This document shows, piece by piece, positions 1 to 5,053 of a stretch of DNA of 9,867 bases. Each line of letters opens with the position of its first letter. The stretch's first letter is position 1. The notes beneath the pieces were generated by a model that saw only the letters and a list, made by a program, of their open reading frames with translations, was not told the DNA's origin and ran no database searches. Source of the stretch: Patescibacteria group bacterium AH-259-L07 (GTDB taxonomy: Bacteria > Patescibacteriota > Patescibacteriia > UBA2591 > UBA6264); NCBI GenBank assembly GCA_027718005.1, contig JALLOP010000053.1, positions 1-9,867 of the forward strand. Reading direction: 5' to 3'. A program made the position numbers and the translations under genes.

Positions 1-1643
1 TCTCTTTCTAATAATTCACGCACTATTGCAGGGTCAGCTTGGCCCTTTGTTTTTTTCATAACCTGCCCTACTAAATATTGAATAACATTTGTTTTTCCTT
101 TTTTAAACTTTTCCACGATATCTGGATTTTCACTTATTACTTTATCCGCAATGCTTTTTAGCTCATGAGCATCATCAATAGTTTGCAATTGATAATTTGA
201 AATAACATGATCAAGGTCAGCCCTATATTGAACCATTTTTTCTAAAATCTGCTGAGCAACGGTAGAAGATACTTTTTTCTCATATACGCTTATAATAAAC
301 TCAGCAAAATTCTCTGGACGTATGGGGAATTCTTTTTCTGATGTTGTAAGAGGCAGATATCGGTTGATCAGCCAATTCGCTACGAGTGTAACCAATTTAT
401 TTTTATTTTTATCCCAAATCTCTTGTTCAGTCCCCTCAACTGTTTCAAGACTTATCAGCCATGCTTTTATCTCGCTTATAACTTTTTCCACGAAATCAGC
501 CAATGATCGGTTACTGGATAAAATCTTTGCATTTGCGAGAGAGAACCCATAATCGCGCATAAACCGCTTGCGCTTAGCAATAGGCAGCTCTGGTAACAGC
601 CTACGAATTTCATCAATATGTATAGGTGCATCCTCTGAATGAACATAGTCGCCCGCTAACGCTCGCGAGCCTGTTCCGATAGAGTCGGAACCATGTTCTA
701 TAGGTGGTAAATCTGGCTCTGGAAAATATCGATAGTCTTGCTCTTCTTCTTTCCATCTCTGCTCATACGTAACATGTCTCTTCTCATCCCAGCCTCGCGT
801 TGTCTGAGTTTTTGGCGCTCTGTTTTTTTCCCAAAGCTGTGTCTGCCGTTTTATCTCATATATGAGCGAGTCTTCAACTGACTTGAATGAATTAAGATTT
901 TTTATCTCTGTTTTAGAAAACATGTTTTTACTTCCTTTGGGCCTCAACGATATATTGGTGTCGCAACGCATCTGCCCATGTTCCATATCAGCATTTGAAA
1001 TATCTAAATATCGTGCAAGCAATTGCAGCTCCTGAAGAAATATTTTTGCCTCTGGCGGAGAACGGAACTCAGGCTTCGTTACGACCTCAAGCAATGGAAT
1101 ACCAGAACGATTAAAATCAACCAAACTCCAGGCGGATTCCCGACTTCCAACGGGAAGTCGGGAATCGGAGGGGGGGCGCGGAGGCCGGGAATCGGAAAGG
1201 GGTGGATGCAAAAGTTTGGCTGTGTCCTCCTCTAAATGAACCCGTTCAAGGTTCACTCTCCTAACTTTCTTCGAAAGTTGGGAGGGTGAACTTTTTTCTT
1301 CCCTCAATACATCAACCTCGATTTCCAGTTGCCCCCCTGAAATAAGCGGCAGCTTATACTGACTTATCTGATATCCTTTGGGCAAGTCAGGATAAAAATA
1401 GTTTTTACGATCAAAATATGACTCTTGAGAAACGTTCCCCTCGAGCGCTAATCCTATAGTCAAACTTTTCTGTACTGCTGACTTATTTATCACCGGCAAC
1501 ACGCCAGGATGCCCTAAACAAATAGGACAGATATTACTATTCGGCTTTAAAGGGTCTGTTTCATTTACACAACTACAAAATAGCTTGCTCTTGGTGTTAA
1601 GCTCGAGATGAATTTCTAGTCCAATTATGGGTTCTAACTTCAT
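1..1643 (-). CDS. gatB: Aspartyl/glutamyl-tRNA(Asn/Gln) amidotransferase subunit B, 3' end cut by window edge
   Basis: GatB is the kinase-like subunit of the GatCAB complex. It activates the side chain of mischarged Asp-tRNA(Asn) or Glu-tRNA(Gln) for amidation in the cytoplasm. The ATG at 1643 opens MKLEPIIGLEIHLEL. The frame stays open for 547 codons to the window edge; anchors checked in one frame are NRSGIP, MRCDTNISLRP, YRYFPEPD and the C-terminal GQVMKKTKGQADP. Cys23, Cys25, Cys39 and Cys42 form the zinc-site pattern of many GatB proteins. Only a few C-terminal residues should be missing. The protein is about 70-75 residues longer than a typical 475-residue GatB. Most of the excess is three in-frame palindromic insertions at about residues 118-131, 150-170 and 316-335, plus a longer segment near 390-415 that is not clearly palindromic. 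The Shine-Dalgarno is weak. Identity is certain; whether the inserts affect activity is unknown. Confidence 0.96.
   Translation of the reverse strand, partial: MKLEPIIGLEIHLELNTKSKLFCSCVNETDPLKPNSNICPICLGHPGVLPVINKSAVQKSLTIGLALEGNVSQESYFDRKNYFYPDLPKGYQISQYKLPLISGGQLEIEVDVLREEKSSPSQLSKKVRRVNLERVHLEEDTAKLLHPPLSDSRPPRPPSDSRLPVGSRESAWSLVDFNRSGIPLLEVVTKPEFRSPPEAKIFLQELQLLARYLDISNADMEHGQMRCDTNISLRPKGSKNMFSKTEIKNLNSFKSVEDSLIYEIKRQTQLWEKNRAPKTQTTRGWDEKRHVTYEQRWKEEEQDYRYFPEPDLPPIEHGSDSIGTGSRALAGDYVHSEDAPIHIDEIRRLLPELPIAKRKRFMRDYGFSLANAKILSSNRSLADFVEKVISEIKAWLISLETVEGTEQEIWDKNKNKLVTLVANWLINRYLPLTTSEKEFPIRPENFAEFIISVYEKKVSSTVAQQILEKMVQYRADLDHVISNYQLQTIDDAHELKSIADKVISENPDIVEKFKKGKTNVIQYLVGQVMKKTKGQADPAIVRELLER
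641..698. repeat. In-frame palindromic insertion in gatB (C-terminal member)
   Basis: This is a nested set of inverted repeats. The outer arms GAACAT (641-646) and ATGTTC (693-698) enclose the perfect palindrome GCTCGCGAGC (661-670) and a hairpin GTTCCGA (673-679) / TCGGAAC (685-691) with a 5-nt loop. It encodes roughly GSDSIGTGSRALAGDYVHS between PEPDLPPIE and the IDEIRRLLPELP block. In ordinary GatB proteins these blocks are about 21 residues closer together. The insertion junctions are estimated from memory of family sequences, not from an alignment. Confidence 0.7.
1135..1195. repeat. In-frame palindromic insertion in gatB (middle member)
   Basis: A perfect 14-bp stem, GATTCCCGACTTCC (1135-1148) and its reverse complement (1153-1166), closes over the 4-nt loop AACG. 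A GC-rich tract follows, then a second copy of GGGAATCGG (1160-1168 and 1187-1195). It encodes a Ser/Arg/Pro-rich stretch (SDSRPPRPPSDSRLPVGSRES) between LEEDTAKLLH and SLVDFNRSG, where family members normally have only a few residues, so about 22 residues are extra. Base composition is much more GC-rich than the surrounding gene, as expected of inserted sequence. Confidence 0.8.
1251..1291. repeat. In-frame palindromic insertion in gatB (N-terminal member)
   Basis: A 19-bp inverted repeat has left arm GTTCACTCTCCTAACTTTC (1251-1269) and right arm 1273-1291, with a 3-nt loop. The arms differ at two positions, which would be G-U pairs on plus-strand RNA but A-C mismatches in the gatB transcript. 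It encodes about SSPSQLSKKVRRVN within EVD...LERVHLEED. The corresponding gap in an ordinary GatB is about 14 residues shorter, that is 42 nt, almost exactly the length of the 41-nt palindrome. Confidence 0.78.
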
Positions 1644-1738
1644 AGCGATAAAATCACTTTTTGTTATCCCTTTTTTATCATCCCAAGAGATTCCTCGCTA
1701 CGCTCGGAATGACAAGGGGAGGCGGAACGACAAAGGGA
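1644..1738. repeat. Spacer with a short palindrome and direct repeat between the sugar transferase gene and gatB
   Basis: At 1690-1710 the minus strand reads ATTCC-GAGC-GTA-GCGA-GGAAT. This is a hairpin with a 3-nt loop, GC pairs, a tandem G-A/G-A mismatch and a 5-bp outer stem. Next to it is an imperfect direct repeat, CGGAATGACAAGGGG (1705-1719) and CGGAACGACAAAGGG (1723-1737). Intergenic palindromes with a GAGCG-A-GCGAG-like core occur in many unrelated bacterial genomes. No convincing promoter or U-tract terminator was seen, so gatB is probably read from the upstream gene. Confidence 0.65.
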
Positions 1739-3115
1739 CTACGATACATTTTTGCCAGACAACACCACCGGAATAGTTTTAAGCAGTATCTGAAAATCAA
1801 GAAGGGGTGACCAGTTTTCAATATAATAAATATCTAATCGTGCCTCTTCTTCAAAAGACAATTTTGAACGCCCAGAAATTTGAGCTAATCCTGTTATGCC
1901 TGGTTTAATACTTAATAATTGTTTATGATGCTTTTGATATTTCGCAACTTCTTGCGGCTCATGGGGCCGCGGGCCCACTAAGCTCATCTCTCCTTTTAAT
2001 ACATTAAACAACTGCGCAAGCTCATCTAAACTGCTTTTTCTCAAATACTTTCCGACTCCCGTAATACGTGGATCATTTTCTATTTTAAAAAGCGGGCCTA
2101 CTCTTTCATTGCGCTCTAACAAATCTCTTTTCATCTCATGCGCACCTTTAATCATAGAACGAAATTTATAAAGCATAAACTTTTTCCCGCGCGCACCCAC
2201 GCGTTCTAGTTTGACAAAAATCGATCCTTCAGAATCAATCCTAATAATAACTCCTATGATAAAAAACACGGGCAGCAAAATAACTAACGCAACAAACGAA
2301 ACAATTACATCTATCAGTCGCTTTGCAATTCTCCCCCATCCCTCAAGCGCTGTTTTCGAGATGGTAACAATGGGTATACCAGCTAATGTTTGTGTTCTCA
2401 CATTGGTCGTCAGCGAGCCAAAAATATCAGCAGCATATCGAAACACAATATGGTTGTCATTACAAAAATCAATCAACTGCATGGTCTCCACCCGTGAAAG
2501 GTGAGGATCTCCAGAAATAAAAGATTCAACTAAATGAGCTTTCGATGACCACACACGCGTGAGCTCATCAACTGTTCTTGGCCGCGCTAAAACTTTATAC
2601 CCGAGCCCTGGATTACTTTGAAGATGGGATGCAATTTTTTGCGCGATAGTTCCTGCACCAAAGACTAAAACTGGCTCTAATCCTTTGCCCCGGTTATAAA
2701 AATAAAGCTCTATAAAATGAGTTGCTATTCTCCCCAAACTTACAAAAATAATGCTCATACCCCAACCAGCTAAAATAATAAAGCGCGAAGAAAAAAGTTC
2801 ACGCTGAAAAAAAATGACAAGGATAATCAGCATGGTCCCTACTGACGAGGCAAAAAATATATTTAAGAACTCATAAGAGAAATGTCTTCTTTGGGTCAAA
2901 CGATACAATCCAGACAAGGTAAAAATAACAAGCCATACTAATGCAATAAGTAATATATGATAAAAATATTGCTTAAAGGGAATCTCATAAATCACGGGCC
3001 GCAACTCTACCAGCGTAGAGAAACGCAGATAGTATACAAAGATCCCGGCTAATACCAGCATTACATAATCAATAGGTATTAAAAGACTAGAAATGATGAG
3101 TTTAAGCCTTTGCAT
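1739..3115 (-). CDS. Polyprenyl-phosphate sugar-1-phosphate transferase (exopolysaccharide/O-antigen initiating, WbaP/WcaJ-like)
   Basis: This membrane enzyme transfers a sugar-1-phosphate from a nucleotide sugar to undecaprenyl phosphate, the first step of a surface polysaccharide or glycan. The sugar itself cannot be read from sequence. Using the ATG at 3115 (458 residues), the order is four N-terminal membrane helices (about 5-130), a Rossmann-like domain with VFGAGT (about 151-156), a membrane-entering helix (about 270-290), and the bacterial sugar transferase domain with KFRSM (about 317-321), SLDELAQLFNVL (catalytic Asp-Glu at about 364-365), GPRP (about 381-384) and KPGITGLAQISGR. The frame extends upstream to a TTG at 3160, but that start lies inside a palindrome and would overlap the likely -10 box, and the ATG gives the usual family N-terminus. 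It is followed by gatB after a 95-bp spacer. Confidence 0.9.
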   Translation of the reverse strand: MQRLKLIISSLLIPIDYVMLVLAGIFVYYLRFSTLVELRPVIYEIPFKQYFYHILLIALVWLVIFTLSGLYRLTQRRHFSYEFLNIFFASSVGTMLIILVIFFQRELFSSRFIILAGWGMSIIFVSLGRIATHFIELYFYNRGKGLEPVLVFGAGTIAQKIASHLQSNPGLGYKVLARPRTVDELTRVWSSKAHLVESFISGDPHLSRVETMQLIDFCNDNHIVFRYAADIFGSLTTNVRTQTLAGIPIVTISKTALEGWGRIAKRLIDVIVSFVALVILLPVFFIIGVIIRIDSEGSIFVKLERVGARGKKFMLYKFRSMIKGAHEMKRDLLERNERVGPLFKIENDPRITGVGKYLRKSSLDELAQLFNVLKGEMSLVGPRPHEPQEVAKYQKHHKQLLSIKPGITGLAQISGRSKLSFEEEARLDIYYIENWSPLLDFQILLKTIPVVLSGKNVS

Positions 3116-3116
3116 G

Positions 3117-3339
3117 CCCCGTAGAAGAATTTTGACAGCTGTATAAATTATACATGTCAAAATTGATTAAAACGTTTATTAAAAATGATAATTTGTTATC
3201 CCCGCGGCGCCTTAAATTTTTCCTTTAAAAAAATTTAGGTCAACCCAGTAGAAGAAATTTGACCTAAATTTCTCTTCCAGAGAAATTTTAAAAAACAAAA
3301 GTCAAATTTTCTCTACTGGGTCAAAATTTCTCTACAGGG
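3117..3339. repeat. Four-copy 20-bp repeat cluster with nested inverted repeats
   Basis: The consensus CCCNGTAGARRAAWTTTGAC occurs twice in plus orientation (3117-3136, 3244-3263) and twice in minus orientation (3301-3320, 3320-3339), with two to four mismatches between copies. The outermost pair extends to a roughly 24-bp terminal inverted repeat (3113-3136 and 3320-3343, three mismatches) enclosing 231 bp. Inside are further perfect inverted repeats: AAATTTAGGTCAA (3231-3243) with 3259-3271, and AAATTTCTCT (3266-3275) with 3279-3288. There is no open frame for a transposase and no clear target-site duplication. It could be a miniature mobile element, a nested palindrome family, or a set of binding sites. 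Confidence 0.75.
3128..3164 (-). promoter_or_regulatory. Probable promoter of the sugar transferase gene inside a palindrome
   Basis: The -10 box TATAAT (minus strand, 3152-3147) lies 31 nt before the preferred ATG. It sits in a symmetric site: outer arms AATTTTGACA (3128-3137) and TGTCAAAATT (3155-3164), inner arms GTATAA and TTATAC around one central base. No good -35 box is found at 17 nt. The symmetry around the -10 would suit an operator, but no repressor is known here, and it may simply be repeat-derived. Confidence 0.5.
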
Positions 3340-3357
3340 CATGTCTTTATAGTATCC

Positions 3358-3397
3358 AAAAAAAAGGGAAATTGCAAGCGTTAAACTTGCAATTCCC
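3358..3397 (-). terminator. Intrinsic terminator downstream of rnpB
   Basis: Read on the minus strand, GGGAATTGCAAG pairs with CTTGCAATTTCCC (12 bp, one bulged base) across a 7-nt loop, followed directly by eight T residues (3365-3358). This is a textbook Rho-independent terminator about 90 nt past the rnpB 3' end. Confidence 0.88.
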
Positions 3398-3486
3398 ACA
3401 TACGCCCCATTAGAAAGTTATAATTGTTTTTCGCAGCAAACTAAAAAGGTTATTTAGAGCTTACAAAGCGAGCTTTCTAACGGGAT
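3398..3486 (-). other. Structured trailer between rnpB and its terminator
   Basis: CCCATTAGAAAG (3406-3417) and CTTTCTAACGGG (3473-3484) form a 12-bp inverted repeat with one mismatch, enclosing 55 nt with minor internal pairing. It starts two bases after the closing helix of rnpB. No tRNA cloverleaf or open frame was found. It could be a processed 3' trailer or a separate small RNA of about 79 nt. Confidence 0.45.
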
Positions 3487-3957
3487 AAATAGACCTATAA
3501 GCCGAATTCTGTCGAGGATGATTATTTATCTGGGTCCGCTGTTACCAGCGAACTCGTACGACCTACCGTAGTTTGGTCTTTCATCCAGGTAAGGATTTAG
3601 CCGTTTCACCTCAGTTTTCCTATCCCTTTATAACTGAGCTCAACCTGTGTTTACCTACGTTTTGCGAAGCAAAACTTCGGTAAACAAGGATACAGGCTGC
3701 CTTTTAGATTTCTCTGAGGGCGTCACTGTTCGCACCTCTACCCCGCCCTCTATGCTCATCACTAATACTTAATGTTTTACAGGCTTATAATATGCTTGTA
3801 TATATCATCGATGTACGGTCATAAGCTTAGAGGGCGGGGCGACGGGCGTTACCCGCTACCCTGCTCCAAGTATGCAAAATACTGAATACTTGGGGATGTT
3901 CGGACTTTCCTCCCCGCACTCAACGCATTGAATACGGAGCAATCATCCAGTCTACTT
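3487..3957 (-). ncRNA. rnpB: RNase P RNA, bacterial type A-like, with enlarged arms
   Basis: This is the catalytic RNA of RNase P, which trims 5' leaders from pre-tRNAs. The universal core is present: GAGGAAAGTCCGAAC (about 3913-3899), AGCAGGGTAGCGGGTAACGCCCG-type P8 region, GGTGAAACGG, and the 3' CRV/P4 strand ACAGAATTCGGCTTATA (3513-3497). The ends are set by P1, an 8-bp helix of 3950-3957 with 3487-3494, and P2, perfect 8 bp, GGATGATT (3948-3941) with 3523-3516. The length of about 471 nt is long against the usual 350-400. The excess lies in a P9-like arm with a 12-bp stem (3741-3752/3828-3839) closing a 75-nt AU-rich loop, and a P12-like arm carrying a long hairpin (3644-3696). It starts only 22 nt after the stop codon of the preceding gene. 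No convincing own promoter is seen. Confidence 0.95.
3644..3696 (-). repeat. Long stacked hairpin inside rnpB (P12-like arm)
   Basis: Three nested helices are perfect: CCTGT/ACAGG (3644-3648/3692-3696), GTTTACC/GGTAAAC (3649-3655/3679-3685) and GTTTTGC/GCAAAAC (3659-3665/3669-3675), separated by symmetric 3-nt internal loops and capped by a 3-nt loop. P12 varies in length among bacteria, so this may be natural growth or an inserted palindrome like those in gatB. Confidence 0.7.
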
Positions 3958-3959
3958 AA

Positions 3960-3978
3960 GTGTAGGGCGGGCCCACAC
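3960..3978 (-). other. Short GC hairpin between the DUF4116-like gene and rnpB
   Basis: GTGT-GGG and CCC-ACAC arms form a 7-bp stem with one bulged base and a CCCG loop. It begins one base after the stop codon of the upstream gene and ends two bases before rnpB. There is no U-tract, so it is a poor terminator. It may mark a processing boundary if rnpB is cut out of a longer transcript. Confidence 0.4.
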
Positions 3979-3979
3979 A

Positions 3980-4822
3980 TTAAAAAAATGCTTTAATTCT
4001 TCTTTTTAGTTTTACCGAGACAAAGTTAATCGCCTGGCTGTTTTGCTTAACCGCTTCTAAGACCACGTCTTTATCATTTTGCAATTCTTTTGAAGCATAA
4101 TCAAGCGCAATACCGTCGTGTTTAACTGCCGCTAACACCACGTCTTTATCATTTCGTAATTCTTTTGAGGCATAAATAAGCGCAATACCGTCGTGTTTAA
4201 CTGCCGCTAACACCACGTCTTTATCATTTCGTAATTCTTTTGAGGCATAAATAAGCGCAATACCGTCGTGTTTAACTGCCGCTAACACCACGTCTTTATC
4301 ATTTCGTAATTCTTTTGAGGCATAAATAAGCGCAATACCGTCGTGTTTAACTGCCGCTAACACCACGTCTTTATCATTTCGTAATTCTTTTGAGGCATAA
4401 ATAAGCGCCTGACCGTTTTGCTTAATCGCTTCTAACACCACGTCTTTATCATTTTGCAATTCTTTTGAAGCATAATCAAGCGCAAAAGCGTTTCGTTTAA
4501 TTGCTTCTAACACCACGTCTTTATCATTTCGTAATTCTTTTGAGGCATCACCAAGCGCAAAAGCGTTTCGTTTAACCGCTTCTAGCACAATATATTTATT
4601 AGCCCTCAGGTCTTTGGACAAAATCGATAAGGCATAATTATGATCTCTAAGCGCTGACAAAGCACTATTAAACCGTTCATCTTCTTTTAATGCCTCTTCA
4701 TATAAAATATCTTCACTCGTAATGCCCTGATCCTTTACTGCAGCAGCTATTTCTGCAAGTTTGGCATGCCCACGATCTTCTTTTTCATGTCTATCCCATC
4801 CTTTTTCTATCGCTTGAGACAT
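3980..4822 (-). CDS. DUF4116-like repeat protein of unknown function
   Basis: This is a 280-residue soluble protein with no signal peptide or membrane helix. Residues 1-72 are a charged, probably helical N-terminal region. Residues 73-272 are eight 25-residue units of the form RNDKDVVLAAVKHDGIALIYASKEL, ending in a short basic tail (KRRIKAFF). The pattern NDKDVVLxAVKxxGxALxYASxEL is that of DUF4116 repeats, known in many bacteria and large viruses without an assigned function. By inference they fold as paired helices and mediate protein contacts. Units 4-7 are nearly identical, also in DNA; units 1-3 and 8 are diverged. The ATG at 4822 has no clear Shine-Dalgarno and follows a leader of about 60 nt from a strong promoter. 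rnpB lies directly downstream and may be co-transcribed. Confidence 0.85.
   Translation of the reverse strand: MSQAIEKGWDRHEKEDRGHAKLAEIAAAVKDQGITSEDILYEEALKEDERFNSALSALRDHNYALSILSKDLRANKYIVLEAVKRNAFALGDASKELRNDKDVVLEAIKRNAFALDYASKELQNDKDVVLEAIKQNGQALIYASKELRNDKDVVLAAVKHDGIALIYASKELRNDKDVVLAAVKHDGIALIYASKELRNDKDVVLAAVKHDGIALIYASKELRNDKDVVLAAVKHDGIALDYASKELQNDKDVVLEAVKQNSQAINFVSVKLKRRIKAFF
4111..4408. repeat. Four-unit 75-bp tandem repeat inside the DUF4116-like gene
   Basis: Units starting at 4111, 4186, 4261 and 4336 are identical base for base; the fourth matches for its first 73 bases. Each encodes one 25-residue protein repeat. The flanking units (for example 4036-4110) align but have many differences. 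Perfect identity at synonymous positions shows recent duplication or active homogenisation. Confidence 0.95.
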
Positions 4823-4888
4823 ATAATTTACATTAAAAGTTATAAATATGACCTTTTTTAAATAAAGTTTGATTTTTCTCTTCTTATA

Positions 4889-4917
4889 ATAATAACATAA
4901 ATTATCTTACGTGTCAA
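4889..4917 (-). promoter_or_regulatory. Sigma70-type promoter of the DUF4116-like gene (proximal)
   Basis: Minus strand TTGACA (4917-4912), 17-nt spacer, TATTAT (4894-4889). This predicts a transcript start near 4882, about 60 nt ahead of the ATG at 4822. The -35 box overlaps the last codons of the RNase H-like remnant. Confidence 0.8.
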
Positions 4918-5005
4918 GGCTCTCATCAATCGCCTTATTAACAAGCGCATCAGCAATCTCATTTTTTAGCTTCTCAATTTGATACTGGCTCAGGTCTCGG
5001 ACCCC
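4907..5005 (-). pseudogene. RNase HI C-terminal remnant or short leader ORF
   Basis: A short frame ends LKNEIADALVNKAIDESLDT and stops at 4907. Its ADALVNKAID matches ADALVNEAID at the end of the intact rnhA in this window, and the DNA is also similar over about 30 bases, suggesting a decayed duplicate that lost most of its body. An in-frame stop at 5006-5008 limits it to 33 codons or fewer, with no ATG, GTG or TTG start. A CTG at 4993 preceded at about 8 nt by AAGGGG could start a 28-residue peptide, and a promoter lies just upstream, so a translated leader peptide is an alternative. Confidence 0.5.
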
Positions 5006-5010
5006 TTAAT

Positions 5011-5039
5011 ATAATAACACAAATCCTCTCGTTTGTCAA
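5011..5039 (-). promoter_or_regulatory. Sigma70-type promoter (distal)
   Basis: Minus strand TTGACA (5039-5034), 17-nt spacer, TATTAT (5016-5011), predicted start near 5004. It lies 15 bp after the transporter stop codon and 122 bp upstream of a second promoter with the same hexamers and spacing. It would transcribe the RNase H-like remnant and then the DUF4116-like gene. Confidence 0.75.
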
Positions 5040-5053
5040 TACTTACTTTGTGA

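Noticed and set aside
422..449. Imperfect inverted repeat CTTG..CAGT / ACTG..CAAG in gatB as a fourth palindromic insert
   Set aside because: Arms are only 4+4 bp with unpaired bases, and the longer protein segment there may be a normal lineage feature of GatB.
322..552. Plus-strand open frame opposite gatB
   Set aside because: It is the antisense of the conserved GatB helical region and its translation resembles no protein family. The same applies to the plus-strand frame at 1023-1235.
2211..2504. Plus-strand open frame of 97 codons opposite the sugar transferase
   Set aside because: It lies entirely inside a well-conserved minus-strand gene and has no recognisable motif.
3116..3160. TTG start at 3160 for the sugar transferase
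   Set aside because: It would place the start upstream of the likely -10 box and add 15 residues derived from a palindrome; the ATG at 3115 gives the usual N-terminus.
3155..3160. TTGACA on the minus strand as a -35 box
   Set aside because: At 17 nt downstream there is no -10-like hexamer (TGTCAA), and TATAAT is only 2 nt away; it is better explained as a palindrome arm.
3406..3484. tRNA gene in the rnpB trailer
   Set aside because: No cloverleaf, T-loop motif or acceptor stem with proper spacing could be found.
3959..3964. TACACT as a -10 box for rnpB
   Set aside because: It has no acceptable -35 partner (only a T run at the right distance), so I did not annotate a promoter.
4111..4408. 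Direct repeats considered as a CRISPR array
   Set aside because: The 75-bp units are contiguous with no spacers and encode a 25-residue protein repeat in frame.
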